64,000 nucleotides of DNA, taken from contig JAFGFQ010000166.1 of assembly GCA_016930995.1 (NCBI GenBank), positions 1-64,000 of the forward strand, in the 5' to 3' direction. Positions 25,343-33,808 of this stretch are shown here, piece after piece. The translations under genes were made by a program, and so were the position numbers. Source of the DNA: Thermoplasmatota archaeon. GTDB lineage: Archaea; Thermoplasmatota; E2; DHVEG-1. Positions within the stretch are counted from its first letter, which is position 1. Every line of letters begins with the position of its first letter. Below the pieces are notes generated by a model, which made no database searches, was not told where the DNA came from, and saw nothing but the letters and a program-made list of their open reading frames with translations.

Positions 25343-25352
25343 GGTATATAAA
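25343..25352 (-). promoter_or_regulatory. Candidate TATA box of the ribosomal superoperon
   Basis: On the minus strand the sequence reads TTTATATACC, an excellent archaeal TATA box. It places the start of transcription near 25320. It lies in the 347-base gap between the divergent uL3 and winged-helix genes. The rightward gene has its own TATA-like ATTTAATC at about 25478-25486, with a start about 15 nt before its ATG and an RBS (GGTGGTG). Confidence 0.5.
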
Positions 25353-25523
25353 TGTTGTTGCTCCTATTGATGTTCTAAAAAAATCCTGCTCCTAATCTAA
25401 TGGTAACATCATGAATCAATATGAATATTATTTATTTCTAGTTCTATAATGTAATATTGGTTAGACAAGTCATAATGTATTTAATCATATCAAGCATACG
25501 TATTCGATAAAGGTGGTGTCATA

Positions 25524-25937
25524 ATGAATACTGTAATCGATGAATTCGGTCAAAACGCTGGAAAGGTATGGCAGACATTAAACGAAAAAGGACCGCTCTC
25601 GGAGATAAAATTGATAAATTTTACATTATTGAAGGATTGTCAAATACGTACTGCTGTTGGTTGGCTTGCAAGGGAAAACAAGATATGTCGTAATGGTACT
25701 GTTTATAAGATCGGAGGGACAAATCTCGTTGAGCAAATTGGTTCAGATGCTGGTACGATTTATACCCTTCTCTCAAAGCAACAACGTGAAATTGATATTT
25801 TTTCGCTATCGCGGTTGTCGAGAATTAATGTCAACGATGTGTATGCTGCAATCGGATGGCTTGCAAGAGAGGACAAAATTGATGCAAAAACAGTGATGAA
25901 ACAAAAGAATGATCAGCTGAAAGTATCGTTGAAATAA
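25524..25937 (+). CDS. Tandem winged-helix (DUF2582-like) DNA-binding protein
   Basis: 137 residues made of two winged-helix repeats. The first contains GQNAGKVWQTLNEKGPLSEI and ends AVGWLARENKICRNG. The second has GSDAGTIYTLLSKQQREIDI and ends AIGWLAREDKIDAKT. The shared (A)(V/I)GWLARE(N/D)KI motif is typical of DUF2582 proteins, generally annotated as small transcriptional regulators. Target genes are unknown; the nearest downstream unit on the same strand is pstSCAB. A good GGTGGTG RBS stands before the ATG. Confidence 0.75.
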   Translation: MNTVIDEFGQNAGKVWQTLNEKGPLSEIKLINFTLLKDCQIRTAVGWLARENKICRNGTVYKIGGTNLVEQIGSDAGTIYTLLSKQQREIDIFSLSRLSRINVNDVYAAIGWLAREDKIDAKTVMKQKNDQLKVSLK

Positions 25938-26302
25938 TAAGATTTCTTTTCGGGCATTAGGACACTTTTTTCTAGCTCATATCAGATTACTTGGGTTCTT
26001 TCCGATGCAAGGTCATGTTGATTTTCTTAACCTAGAGATAGCAATATTTCATGAAATATGTTGTGTGTCGAAGTACTCTTGTAATTGTATTTGTTATTAC
26101 AAGTGATTGTAAAATTAAATTTTTATTTAAAATAATTTTATATTTACGTGTTAAAAAGTTGGTCTTTATTATGAAAATTTTGGAAACATATTGGTAATAT
26201 ACCAATATTTTTAAATAGGGGAGTTGAGATAATATATATTATTCATACACGACTATCCCTCATAATGATAGGGATTAATTCAAAACTAACAAAGGTGAAC
26301 AT
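25938..26302. promoter_or_regulatory. AT-rich, dyad-rich control region upstream of pstSCAB
   Basis: 365 bases with no gene. Four inverted repeats are visible: a perfect 16-bp palindrome ATATTTCATGAAATAT (26044-26059); CTTGTAAT/ATTACAAG with a 10-nt spacer (26078-26103); ATTGGTA-ATA-TACCAAT (26190-26206); and ATCCCT...AGGGAT (26255-26275). A TATA-like TTTTTAAATA directly follows the third, at about 26208-26217, so that dyad overlaps the likely BRE. The fourth lies in the presumed 5' untranslated region. An AGGTGA RBS precedes the pstS ATG. Phosphate-responsive control is an inference. Confidence 0.45.
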
Positions 26303-27316
26303 ATGAAAGAAAAACCACGGAAAAAGTTGATAATATGCATCATAACAATTGTCCTCAGCACAATTGGACCTATACTCCTCGCGGGATGTACCAACCAACA
26401 AAGCAATATCATAAAAATATCCGGGGCGAATGCACTACAACCCATGATGGAAGTATGGGCAAAAGAGTATCAAAAAATTTATCCTGAGATACGAATCGAT
26501 GTCTCCGGTGGAGGAGCCGGAAAGGGAATGACTGAAGCTCTCGCTGGGGTTGCCGACATCGGAATGTATTCGAAGGATGTCACTAGTAATGACATCGCCA
26601 ATGGTGTCTTTTGGGTTTCAGTGGCATCTGATGCGGTCATCGCCACAATGAACAGCCAAAATCCTGTCAAGGACCTTATTCTTGCACAAGGTGTCACAAA
26701 AGCTCACCTCCGAGATATTTTTATAAACATCTATGAGAATAGAACCTTTGCAACATGGGGGCAACTTGTAGGCAATCCAAACGCAAGTACGCAGAGAATA
26801 TGGGTGTTCACTCGCCAGGATTCCTGTGGTGCTGCGGAGATGTGGGCGAAATATCTAGGACCGTATTTGCAGGATAATTTAACCGCTGCGGCAGACGCGG
26901 CACAAATTGAGGATGCAGGTGTCCGAACTGCCGTTCAAGGAAATGTGAATTCCATAGGGTACAACAACATCAATACAGTCTACGACATACAAACAAAGCT
27001 TCCTTATACAGGTATAGTACCTATTCCTCTTGACCTCAATGAAAATGGTATACTTGATGAAAACGAGAGCTTCTACAATAATAGCACAGAAATTATCAAT
27101 GCGATTCGAAATCACATCTACCCCTGGCCCCCTGCACGCAATCTTCAACTGGTAACAAAGGAAGGGTTTACAGGAATAGTGAAGGATTTTATCGAGTGGA
27201 TTTTAACAGAGGGGCAACAGTACGTAGAAACAAGCGGTTATCTTAAACTACCAGATCAAACCCTTCAATTGCAAAGACAATATTTAGATTCGGGAACAAG
27301 ACCAGAAATAGGTTAA
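26303..27316 (+). CDS. pstS: Phosphate ABC transporter substrate-binding lipoprotein PstS
   Basis: 337 residues. An N-terminal signal (about 9-27) ends in the lipobox LLAGC, with Cys29 as the likely lipid-anchored residue. The PBP-like fold starts ISGANALQPMMEVWAKEYQK, and the phosphate-binding elements are VSGGGAGKGMTEALAGVADIGM and RQDSCGAAEMWAKYLG. It captures phosphate outside the cell for PstCA-B. The late asparagine-rich section ends at a canonical GYL(KL)P. It is the first gene of pstSCAB, with a 6-nt gap to pstC. Confidence 0.92.
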   Translation: MKEKPRKKLIICIITIVLSTIGPILLAGCTNQQSNIIKISGANALQPMMEVWAKEYQKIYPEIRIDVSGGGAGKGMTEALAGVADIGMYSKDVTSNDIANGVFWVSVASDAVIATMNSQNPVKDLILAQGVTKAHLRDIFINIYENRTFATWGQLVGNPNASTQRIWVFTRQDSCGAAEMWAKYLGPYLQDNLTAAADAAQIEDAGVRTAVQGNVNSIGYNNINTVYDIQTKLPYTGIVPIPLDLNENGILDENESFYNNSTEIINAIRNHIYPWPPARNLQLVTKEGFTGIVKDFIEWILTEGQQYVETSGYLKLPDQTLQLQRQYLDSGTRPEIG

Positions 27317-27322
27317 TTATCT

Positions 27323-28216
27323 ATGGATAGAAGAACGCTCCGAGACTTCTTCGGAACAAAACTCATGCTGGGAATAACTGTAGTAGTAACGCTAATTTTT
27401 TTTTCAATTTTCTTCCTTTTGCTCTATAAATCCCTCTTTATTTTCGAGCAGCACTCATTAGTAGAAATCTTATTTTCATCTGCATGGAACCCAGGGTTTA
27501 ACCAATTCGGTCTTTACCCTATCCTTGTAGGTACGATACTAGTAACCGGGATTGCATTACTCATTGCGGTACCTATTTCTATTCTCAGCGCAGTCTATAT
27601 TGTAGAATATGCTCCGAAGAAGATACGTAGAATCATTCGACCCTTTATCGATGTTCTCGCAGGTGTTCCTTCAGTGGTTTATGGATTATGCGCTTTGCTT
27701 TTTTTAGTACCTCTCGTAAAAGATGTCATCGCACCCTGGTTTGGAATTGAAACAACAGGGTATTGTATCTTAACCGCTTCAATTATCCTTGCAATCATGG
27801 TCTTTCCGATCATCATCTCCTTATGTGTTGAATCGTTTCATGCAATTCCGCTCTCCCTGCGAGAAGCATCGCTTTCTATTGGGGCGACAAAATGGGAGAC
27901 AGTAAAAAAGGTGATTTTTCGAGCGTCAGCCCCAAGCATCATCTCAGCAGTTTTTCTAGGATTTGGAAGAGCCTTTGGAGAAACCATCGCAGTCAATATG
28001 GTCGTTGGAGGGATCACTCGCACTCCCTCGACGTTGTTTTCCCCAGGGCAAACACTTGCTTCGTTGATCGTATCTGCATACGGTGATATGATGTCCTCAC
28101 CGTTGTATGAATCCGCGTTAATGATGGTCGCATTAATCCTCTTTATCGTAGTCTTACTCTTCAACATCTTTGGTATCTTTATTTTACGGCGAGCAAAAAA
28201 GAGGTGGAACTTTTGA
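27323..28216 (+). CDS. pstC: Phosphate ABC transporter permease PstC
   Basis: 297 residues with about six transmembrane helices. The cytoplasmic loop contains the EAA motif region (SLREASLSIGATKWETVKKV) that contacts PstB, followed by FGRAFGETIAVNMVVGG, which is typical of PstC. The N-terminal FQFGLYPILVGTILVTGIAL and IVEYAPKKIRRIIRPFIDVL segments match MetI-like phosphate permeases. The gene overlaps pstA by a few bases. Confidence 0.92.
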   Translation: MDRRTLRDFFGTKLMLGITVVVTLIFFSIFFLLLYKSLFIFEQHSLVEILFSSAWNPGFNQFGLYPILVGTILVTGIALLIAVPISILSAVYIVEYAPKKIRRIIRPFIDVLAGVPSVVYGLCALLFLVPLVKDVIAPWFGIETTGYCILTASIILAIMVFPIIISLCVESFHAIPLSLREASLSIGATKWETVKKVIFRASAPSIISAVFLGFGRAFGETIAVNMVVGGITRTPSTLFSPGQTLASLIVSAYGDMMSSPLYESALMMVALILFIVVLLFNIFGIFILRRAKKRWNF

Positions 28217-29064
28217 ATAAACGAACAATCGAAGAAGCCATATTCAAGCTCCTCATGATATTTTCTATTTCCATCGTTGTGGGCAGCTTAATCATTATCA
28301 TTGCCTTGGTTATTATCAACGGTAGCCCTGCCCTAACACTTGAATTACTCACGCAGACATCAAGCGGGGAATTTTATTTAGGGGCAGGAGGAGGCGGAAT
28401 CCTCAATGCCGTTCTTGGTTCACTCATTCTTGCGTTACCCGCTACCGGTCTTGCCTGTGTTATCGGGTTAGCCATCGCGGTGTATCTTCAAAAAGATTTT
28501 ATTCATTCATGGGTTGCCGGATTCGTTCGATTTTGCCTTGAAATTCTCTGGGGCATTCCTTCCATTATTTATGGTGTGTTTTGTTTTTTAATTATGATCT
28601 ACCTGGGTATGAGTGCATCCGTAATCGTCGGTATTCTCGCATTGACCCTCCTGGAAATCCCCATAATCACGAGGTACATGGATGAGTCTATCAAACTTGT
28701 TCCCCTCGGTTTAAAGGAAGGAGCATACTCCCTTGGTTTAACAAAATTCGAAACGGCACTCAAGGTAGTTCCCCGACAAGCACTCCCTGGCATTCTCGCA
28801 GGGATACTTCTTGGATTAGGCCGAGGGATCGGGGATGCTGCCTCGATTCTCTTTACTGCGGGATTTACCAATCGCATCCCTGGTTCTATTTATGATTCCA
28901 CAGCCGCACTCCCAACAATGATCTTCCAGCTTTCCACCTCATCGTTACCCGTTGTACGTCAGAAGGCAAGTGCGACCGCACTTGTGTTACTAATCATGGT
29001 TTTTTCTATCAGTATCCTTTCAAGAACCCTTTCAAAACGATATATGAAACATATCATTAAATAA
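28213..29064 (+). CDS. pstA: Phosphate ABC transporter permease PstA
   Basis: About 283 residues if started at the TTG at 28213, which has GAGGTGG six bases upstream and overlaps the pstC stop codon. A GTG at 28204 is in frame but would lack an RBS. It has about six helices with the EAA-type loop KEGAYSLGLTKFETALKVV and PGILAGILLGLGRGIGDAAS. It pairs with PstC to form the phosphate channel. Start choice is moderately certain; the product is clear. Confidence 0.91.
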   Translation: MNKRTIEEAIFKLLMIFSISIVVGSLIIIIALVIINGSPALTLELLTQTSSGEFYLGAGGGGILNAVLGSLILALPATGLACVIGLAIAVYLQKDFIHSWVAGFVRFCLEILWGIPSIIYGVFCFLIMIYLGMSASVIVGILALTLLEIPIITRYMDESIKLVPLGLKEGAYSLGLTKFETALKVVPRQALPGILAGILLGLGRGIGDAASILFTAGFTNRIPGSIYDSTAALPTMIFQLSTSSLPVVRQKASATALVLLIMVFSISILSRTLSKRYMKHIIK

Positions 29065-29088
29065 AAATTAAAAAGAGGAAAAAAGAAG

Positions 29089-29856
29089 ATGTCAACAGAA
29101 AGTCCTATCCAAATAGAAACCAAGAACCTCAATGTGCGCTTTCATGGCAATCACGTCCTCCGGAACATTGATATAAAAATTCCAGCAAAAAAATTAACAG
29201 CAATTATCGGTCCGTCAGGTTGCGGGAAGACAACCTTATTGAAATCCTTCAATCGATTGCTCGAGATACAGGATGACGTGAAAATATCAGGTCAAATATT
29301 AGTCAATGGGAAAAACATCCTGGTCTCAGGGCTAAACGTACCTGATATACGCAAGAAAATGGGGCTACTCTCACAAAAACCATATCCTTTGCCGATGTCC
29401 ATTTATGATAACATCGCGTATGGGCTGCGGATTCATAGCATAAAAAATAAAAATGAAATTGAAAGCACTGTTGAAAATTGTCTAAAGGAGGTTGGCCTGT
29501 GGAACGAAGTGAAAGACAGGCTTCATGACCCTGCGACAAGACTTTCCGTTGGACAACAACAGCGGCTTTGTTTAGCCCGAGCAATCGCTGTTGAGCCAGA
29601 GGTTGTTCTCTGTGATGAACCTACATCCGCTCTTGATCCCCTTGCCGCGCAGCAAATTGAAAAATTGCTCTTAAAGTTAAAAAAAGAATACACGGTCGTG
29701 TTAGTGACCCATACACTCCGTCAAGCAAAACGAGTCGCTGACTATGTTATCTTCCTTTATTTTGGTACGGTTGTCGAACAAGGATCGGCAGAGACATTCT
29801 TCAACGATCCAAAAAACCCCGAAACAAAAGCGTATCTTAGCGGGGAAATTAGTTAG
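29089..29856 (+). CDS. pstB: Phosphate ABC transporter ATPase PstB
   Basis: 255 residues. Walker A is GPSGCGKTT (41-49), the ABC signature is LSVGQQQRLC, and Walker B is VVLCDEPTSALDP. The stretch GLLSQKPYPLPMSIYDNIAYG is characteristic of PstB Q-loops. It hydrolyses ATP to drive phosphate import. The stop overlaps an upstream in-frame GTG of the following AbrB-like gene by one base. Confidence 0.95.
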   Translation: MSTESPIQIETKNLNVRFHGNHVLRNIDIKIPAKKLTAIIGPSGCGKTTLLKSFNRLLEIQDDVKISGQILVNGKNILVSGLNVPDIRKKMGLLSQKPYPLPMSIYDNIAYGLRIHSIKNKNEIESTVENCLKEVGLWNEVKDRLHDPATRLSVGQQQRLCLARAIAVEPEVVLCDEPTSALDPLAAQQIEKLLLKLKKEYTVVLVTHTLRQAKRVADYVIFLYFGTVVEQGSAETFFNDPKNPETKAYLSGEIS

Positions 29857-29906
29857 TGAAACCTCAATTTGAAATACGATATATTAGATTTGATGAAGTG
29901 AGAGCA

Positions 29907-30086
29907 ATGAAAATTGAATTAGATCACGTGAAATGCATAAAAGAAACTGCGATAACAATCCGAGGATCACGTCGACGAATAACTGTACCCTCGGAGGTTG
30001 TTGACCTTCTGAATCTGAAAGATGGTGATAAAATCAGATGGGTCGTCCTGAACAATCGAACAATTACTCTTTCAAAAGTAAAATAA
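29907..30086 (+). CDS. Stand-alone AbrB/SpoVT-type DNA-binding protein
   Basis: 59 residues from the ATG at 29907; a GTG at 29856 would add 17 residues with no clear domain. The swapped-hairpin AbrB fold is seen in TAITIRGSRRRITVPSEVVDLLNLKDGDKIRWVV, split here by its core VPSEVVDLLNLKDGDK. Archaeal PhoU proteins often carry such a domain at their N-terminus. No PhoU body follows here, so this may be a free-standing relative or a remnant. Its place after pstB suggests phosphate regulation. Confidence 0.7.
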   Translation: MKIELDHVKCIKETAITIRGSRRRITVPSEVVDLLNLKDGDKIRWVVLNNRTITLSKVK

Positions 30087-30102
30087 AGAAAGAGAGGGAT
30101 TT

Positions 30103-30744
30103 TTAAACCCCGTCTACTTCTTTTCCGTAGGCTTGTTTTGGTGTAATGCTACTTGCGATTCCCGCTGCAATGATTATCTTAATAATATCTCCAATAAGGA
30201 ATGGTATAAGACCCATCAGTAGAATGCTCCAAAGGTTAAAGGTTGCTCCCGAAAAAGAAAGCCAGCCATAGAGTTGTAACAGTCCAAGACCAAAGACAAT
30301 GCCAAAATTAGCAAAAATCATCAACGCGAACATCGTCCAATATTTTCGCGATCGAACGTATGTATCAATGCAATATCCAAGGAAAAAGGCAGCAAGGACA
30401 AATCCGATGAGATAGCCACCAGTCGGACCAGCCAGATACGAAATTCCTCCGTTCATCCCAGCAAACCAGGGAACTCCTACCATTCCCACGCCAAGGTATA
30501 TACTTTGACTAATACCACCCCACCATTTGCCCAGAACGACTGCACTGAGCAAAACTGCAAATGTTTGACCGGTTAACGGAACAGGTGACCCTGGAAGATA
30601 AAAACGTACTTGGGCAAGAAGTGCAGTGATACATGCAAAACTTATCGCGAGAATTACTTTATTATATACTTCAAGTTGATAGCGCCATTTGAAAAACGCG
30701 TATCGAGCATATTTGTATTTATTGACATACGTTGTTATTTCCAT
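30103..30744 (-). CDS. bioY: Biotin transporter S-component BioY
   Basis: 213 residues with about six membrane helices. The BioY signature includes PGSPVPLTGQTFAVLLSAVV, then GVGMVGVPWFAGMNGGISYL and LAGPTGGYLIGFVLAAFFLG. It is the substrate-binding subunit of an ECF-type biotin importer. No EcfT or EcfA genes are nearby, so it must use a shared energising module or act alone. A GGAGGT lies 8 nt before the ATG. It is convergent with the AbrB gene. Confidence 0.92.
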   Translation of the reverse strand: MEITTYVNKYKYARYAFFKWRYQLEVYNKVILAISFACITALLAQVRFYLPGSPVPLTGQTFAVLLSAVVLGKWWGGISQSIYLGVGMVGVPWFAGMNGGISYLAGPTGGYLIGFVLAAFFLGYCIDTYVRSRKYWTMFALMIFANFGIVFGLGLLQLYGWLSFSGATFNLWSILLMGLIPFLIGDIIKIIIAAGIASSITPKQAYGKEVDGV

Positions 30745-31085
30745 TTGTATTAACCTCCAGGGTGGAAAAATTCATGAGGGGGTAACAGGTGCTAATAAAA
30801 GAAGTTTTTGTATCATCTTTCACAGTAGAGCATCTATATGAGCCTTGTCATTTTAAAAAGAAAGAATGCTACTGAAATGTATGCTGGAAGGTTTATAGGA
30901 TAGTATTGGTATACAAGAGGTCGCCTTTGTTGTTTTGGTCAGATAAAAACAAAATTTTACTGATGAATCATCGGACTCATTGAGTCGACGTTTTATATGT
31001 CCAGCATCTGTACAAAATTCAAAGATATTTGAGCAGAGCATTAGATTGTACTACAACACAGAAACAATAATTAAGTGCTCCTGAT
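30745..31085. promoter_or_regulatory. Divergent bioY/hisS intergenic region
   Basis: 341 bases without a convincing gene; a 62-codon ORF on the minus strand (30853-31041) is rejected. A TATA-like TTTTATATG lies at about 30990-30998 and would serve hisS. Immediately upstream are two adjacent odd-centred palindromes, GATGA-A-TCATC (30962-30972) and GACTCA-T-TGAGTC (30974-30986), possibly an operator pair. For bioY, a weak TATA-like CTTTTATTAGC is seen on the minus strand at about 30790-30800. Confidence 0.35.
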
Positions 31086-32366
31086 ATGTCACTGCTCATG
31101 GTGCAAGTCCCACGTGGAACACGGGATTTTATTCCTGATGAAATGCATAAACGCCGTTATTTAGAACATAATATGGCTAAGACTTTTACCTCATTTGGAT
31201 TTGGTGAAATCCAGACACCAACTTTTGAAAATTTAGAACTATTTACCGCAAAATCTGGAGAATCAATTATCAACGAGCTTTATACCTTTACAGACAAAGG
31301 TGGCCGGGAACTAGCGCTACGTCCTGAACTAACAGCTCCGGTAATCCGATGTTATGTCGAGCGATTACAGATGGAACCAAAACCACTAAAATTATTCTAT
31401 TTTGGGAATTGTTACCGGTACGACCGCCCACAGAAAGGGAGGTACCGGGAGTTTCAACAAGCAGGTTGTGAAATTATTGGAGTTGATACGTGTGAATCGT
31501 CTGCAGAATTGCTCACACTCGCCTATACGCTTCTGAAAAACACCGGTTTAACAAATATCCAATTGAACATCGGAAATCTCACAATAATAAGCGCCATTTT
31601 TAAAAAATTTCATCTCTTGAAAGATGATCAAAAAATACTCTTACCACTCATCGATAAGTCGCAGTTTGACGATCTAAAAATTGCTCTGAGGGACTGTAAT
31701 ATTCCTAAAAATGATGTAGAAAGATTAATCCATCTCCTCCAAACATCCGATCTCAACGAGATCCGCTCTTTTATCGCTGATATTCCTGAAGCAAAGAAAG
31801 AGTTAGACACAATGGAAATGACACTTGATTTGCTACAAAACGCGTTTCATATGAAAGAATATACGATAAAATTAAGCATCGTACGGGGACTTGATTATTA
31901 TAATGGTTTGGTCTTTGAAATCGATGCTCCTATCCTTGGAGCTGAAAAACAACTCTGCGGGGGAGGTTCTTATGAACTTGTTCCCTTATTCGGTGGCGCT
32001 AAAGTACCAACCTCTGGTTTTGCGATTGGGTTTGATAGGACCCTTCTTGCTTTAGAAGAGGAAGGATTTATATTCCCCCCCTTAGAGCTTGATGTTTTCA
32101 TCATTCCAGTGAACCAAGACATGGTTGCAACATCGGTCCAAATTGCTCAAGAATTGCGAAGCCATGACATCTCTGTTGATTTCGATCAACTCCGTCGAGG
32201 GATAGGAAAATCCTTGAAATATGCAGATGCAAGACATGCAAAAAAGGTCATTATTGTTGGTCCAAAGGAACTAGAGAAAAAAGCAGTAACCTTACGAGAT
32301 ATGAAGACCGGAAATCAAGAAAGTATCCCATTAACAGAGATTTACTCAAGATTTTCCAAAATCTAG
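31086..32366 (+). CDS. hisS: Histidyl-tRNA synthetase
   Basis: 426 residues, a class II synthetase. Motif 1 region: VPRGTRDFIPDEMHKRRYLE. Motif 2: YRYDRPQKGRYREFQQAGCE. The histidine-specific loop has VRGLDYYNGLVFEID and LCGGGSYELVPLFGG. Motif 3 is FAIGFDRTLLAL, and a C-terminal anticodon-binding domain ends with REM(KT)GNQE. An ATG at 31098 is equally plausible as the start. It is followed by nob1 after 18 nt. Confidence 0.95.
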   Translation: MSLLMVQVPRGTRDFIPDEMHKRRYLEHNMAKTFTSFGFGEIQTPTFENLELFTAKSGESIINELYTFTDKGGRELALRPELTAPVIRCYVERLQMEPKPLKLFYFGNCYRYDRPQKGRYREFQQAGCEIIGVDTCESSAELLTLAYTLLKNTGLTNIQLNIGNLTIISAIFKKFHLLKDDQKILLPLIDKSQFDDLKIALRDCNIPKNDVERLIHLLQTSDLNEIRSFIADIPEAKKELDTMEMTLDLLQNAFHMKEYTIKLSIVRGLDYYNGLVFEIDAPILGAEKQLCGGGSYELVPLFGGAKVPTSGFAIGFDRTLLALEEEGFIFPPLELDVFIIPVNQDMVATSVQIAQELRSHDISVDFDQLRRGIGKSLKYADARHAKKVIIVGPKELEKKAVTLRDMKTGNQESIPLTEIYSRFSKI

Positions 32367-32384
32367 CCTGTAAAAGGATTCTGA

Positions 32385-32900
32385 ATGAAAAAAAAAATTT
32401 ATATTATCGATACCTCAGCAATTCTTTCTGGAAAACCGATTGCGATATGCGATGCATCATTCATTACTGTACCTGGTGTCTCTGATGAATTTCGTCCAGG
32501 TGGAAAAGATTTTCAAACCTTTGAGTTACTAAAAGAAACTGGACTTACGATTCATATCCCGTCAAAAGAATCGATGGACTCTGTGAAAAAAACAGCACAA
32601 AAAACCGGTGACGATCGCAGACTTTCTCAGGCAGATATGGAAATTGTTGCATTAGCAATGGATATAAATAAAACACAAAATCAAGAGGCGATTCTTCTTA
32701 GTGATGACTATTCGATACAGAATGTCGCATCAACACTGAATATCAAATTCCAGGGTCTTTTACAAAAGGGAATAACAAAAAAGTTTAAATGGGCCTCTCG
32801 CTGTCCAGGGTGCGGAAAACAATTTAATGAGATGAAAAAAATCTGTCCTATCTGCGGAACAACAACAAAAAGTTCTCTTATTCATAAAAAAGACCTCTGA
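32385..32900 (+). CDS. nob1: rRNA-maturation endonuclease Nob1
   Basis: 171 residues. An N-terminal PIN domain starts IYIIDTSAILSG with the first catalytic aspartate at Asp9. The acidic cluster continues through RLSQADMEIVALAMDI and LLSDDYSIQNVASTL. A C-terminal zinc ribbon has CPGCGKQFNEMKKICPICG. In archaea and eukaryotes Nob1 cuts the 3' end of pre-16S/18S rRNA. It lies between hisS and signal peptidase, 12 nt before the latter's ATG. Confidence 0.92.
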   Translation: MKKKIYIIDTSAILSGKPIAICDASFITVPGVSDEFRPGGKDFQTFELLKETGLTIHIPSKESMDSVKKTAQKTGDDRRLSQADMEIVALAMDINKTQNQEAILLSDDYSIQNVASTLNIKFQGLLQKGITKKFKWASRCPGCGKQFNEMKKICPICGTTTKSSLIHKKDL

Positions 32901-32912
32901 TTGTGTGAGCTT

Positions 32913-33731
32913 ATGAACATCAAAAAAATGCTTATTCAGTTTTGGAAAAGTGAGGATAACAAGATTTCAATAATACGGGATGTCGTTGTCGCATTACTTG
33001 CCGTTTTTATCATATTAATAATCTTGTGGGGATATACAGGCCAGTGGTTTGCTGCCCCAATGGTCGCAATAGAATCGGGGAGCATGGAGCACCCAAATCC
33101 TCCCTTTGGTCGATTAGGAACAATCGATGCAGGCGACATGGTGCTTGTTCAGAAGGTTTCGGAGATGGACGATATTGTCCCTCATGGTGGCTCAATATTG
33201 GGTGCGGAGGCTGAGAACGGATGGCAATCCTATGGGGATTATGGTGACGTTATTATCTATAAACCTCTTGGAAGAACCGATGTTTCTCAGATTATCCACC
33301 GTGCCATGTGTTGGGTTGATGTTGAGAAACATAACGGAGGGACGACCTATACTATTCTAGATTATGGTATTTATAATGCAACAAGCCTCACTATCCCTGA
33401 ATTAGGCTTGAACAATCGTGACCCCGGGTGGACCCATTCGGGGTTCTTGACAAAGGGGGACAACAACGAGATAATAGATCAGATTACTGATATCTGCCCA
33501 GAACCAATCCTCCTTGAATGGGTGTCAGGAAAAGCACGACTTGAAATTCCCTGGCTTGGCACCATTAATCTCTTTTTTGAGGATGTTCTGCATGGGAAAA
33601 ATACAGTCGGTAATGTTCATCAGGATAGCCTGATTTGTCTTGGTATTGTGATTTCAATTCTTATCTCAATACCAATCATCCTTGATGTGTACGATTATCT
33701 GAAAAAACGTAAGAAAATAGTCCAACCATAA
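32913..33731 (+). CDS. Signal peptidase I (archaeal S26B type)
   Basis: 272 residues from the ATG at 32913. A TTG at 32901 is in frame but immediately abuts the nob1 stop. One N-terminal helix (about 22-46) is followed by the catalytic serine in VAIESGSMEHP (Ser57). The archaeal/eukaryotic histidine appears in QIIHRAM (His129), in place of the bacterial lysine, with acidic partners in TKGDNNEIID (Asp183, Asp189). A C-terminal helix is also present, so this is the membrane protease that removes signal peptides of exported proteins. Confidence 0.88.
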   Translation: MNIKKMLIQFWKSEDNKISIIRDVVVALLAVFIILIILWGYTGQWFAAPMVAIESGSMEHPNPPFGRLGTIDAGDMVLVQKVSEMDDIVPHGGSILGAEAENGWQSYGDYGDVIIYKPLGRTDVSQIIHRAMCWVDVEKHNGGTTYTILDYGIYNATSLTIPELGLNNRDPGWTHSGFLTKGDNNEIIDQITDICPEPILLEWVSGKARLEIPWLGTINLFFEDVLHGKNTVGNVHQDSLICLGIVISILISIPIILDVYDYLKKRKKIVQP

Positions 33732-33808
33732 GAAGTAATCTTCATAGAAATAATATCTCTGTCTCATAAATGGCCATAAGGTGAAAAAAAAAAAATCATT
33801 TTAGTCGT
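33732..33808. terminator. Convergent terminator region with poly-T on the minus strand
   Basis: A run of at least twelve A on the plus strand (about 33783-33794) reads as an oligo-T tract on the minus strand just after the coiled-coil gene's stop. Such tracts end archaeal transcription. Confidence 0.4.

Noticed and set aside
30853..31041. 62-codon ORF on the minus strand between bioY and hisS
   Set aside because: No ribosome-binding site, odd composition for a protein, no motif, and it covers the likely hisS promoter.
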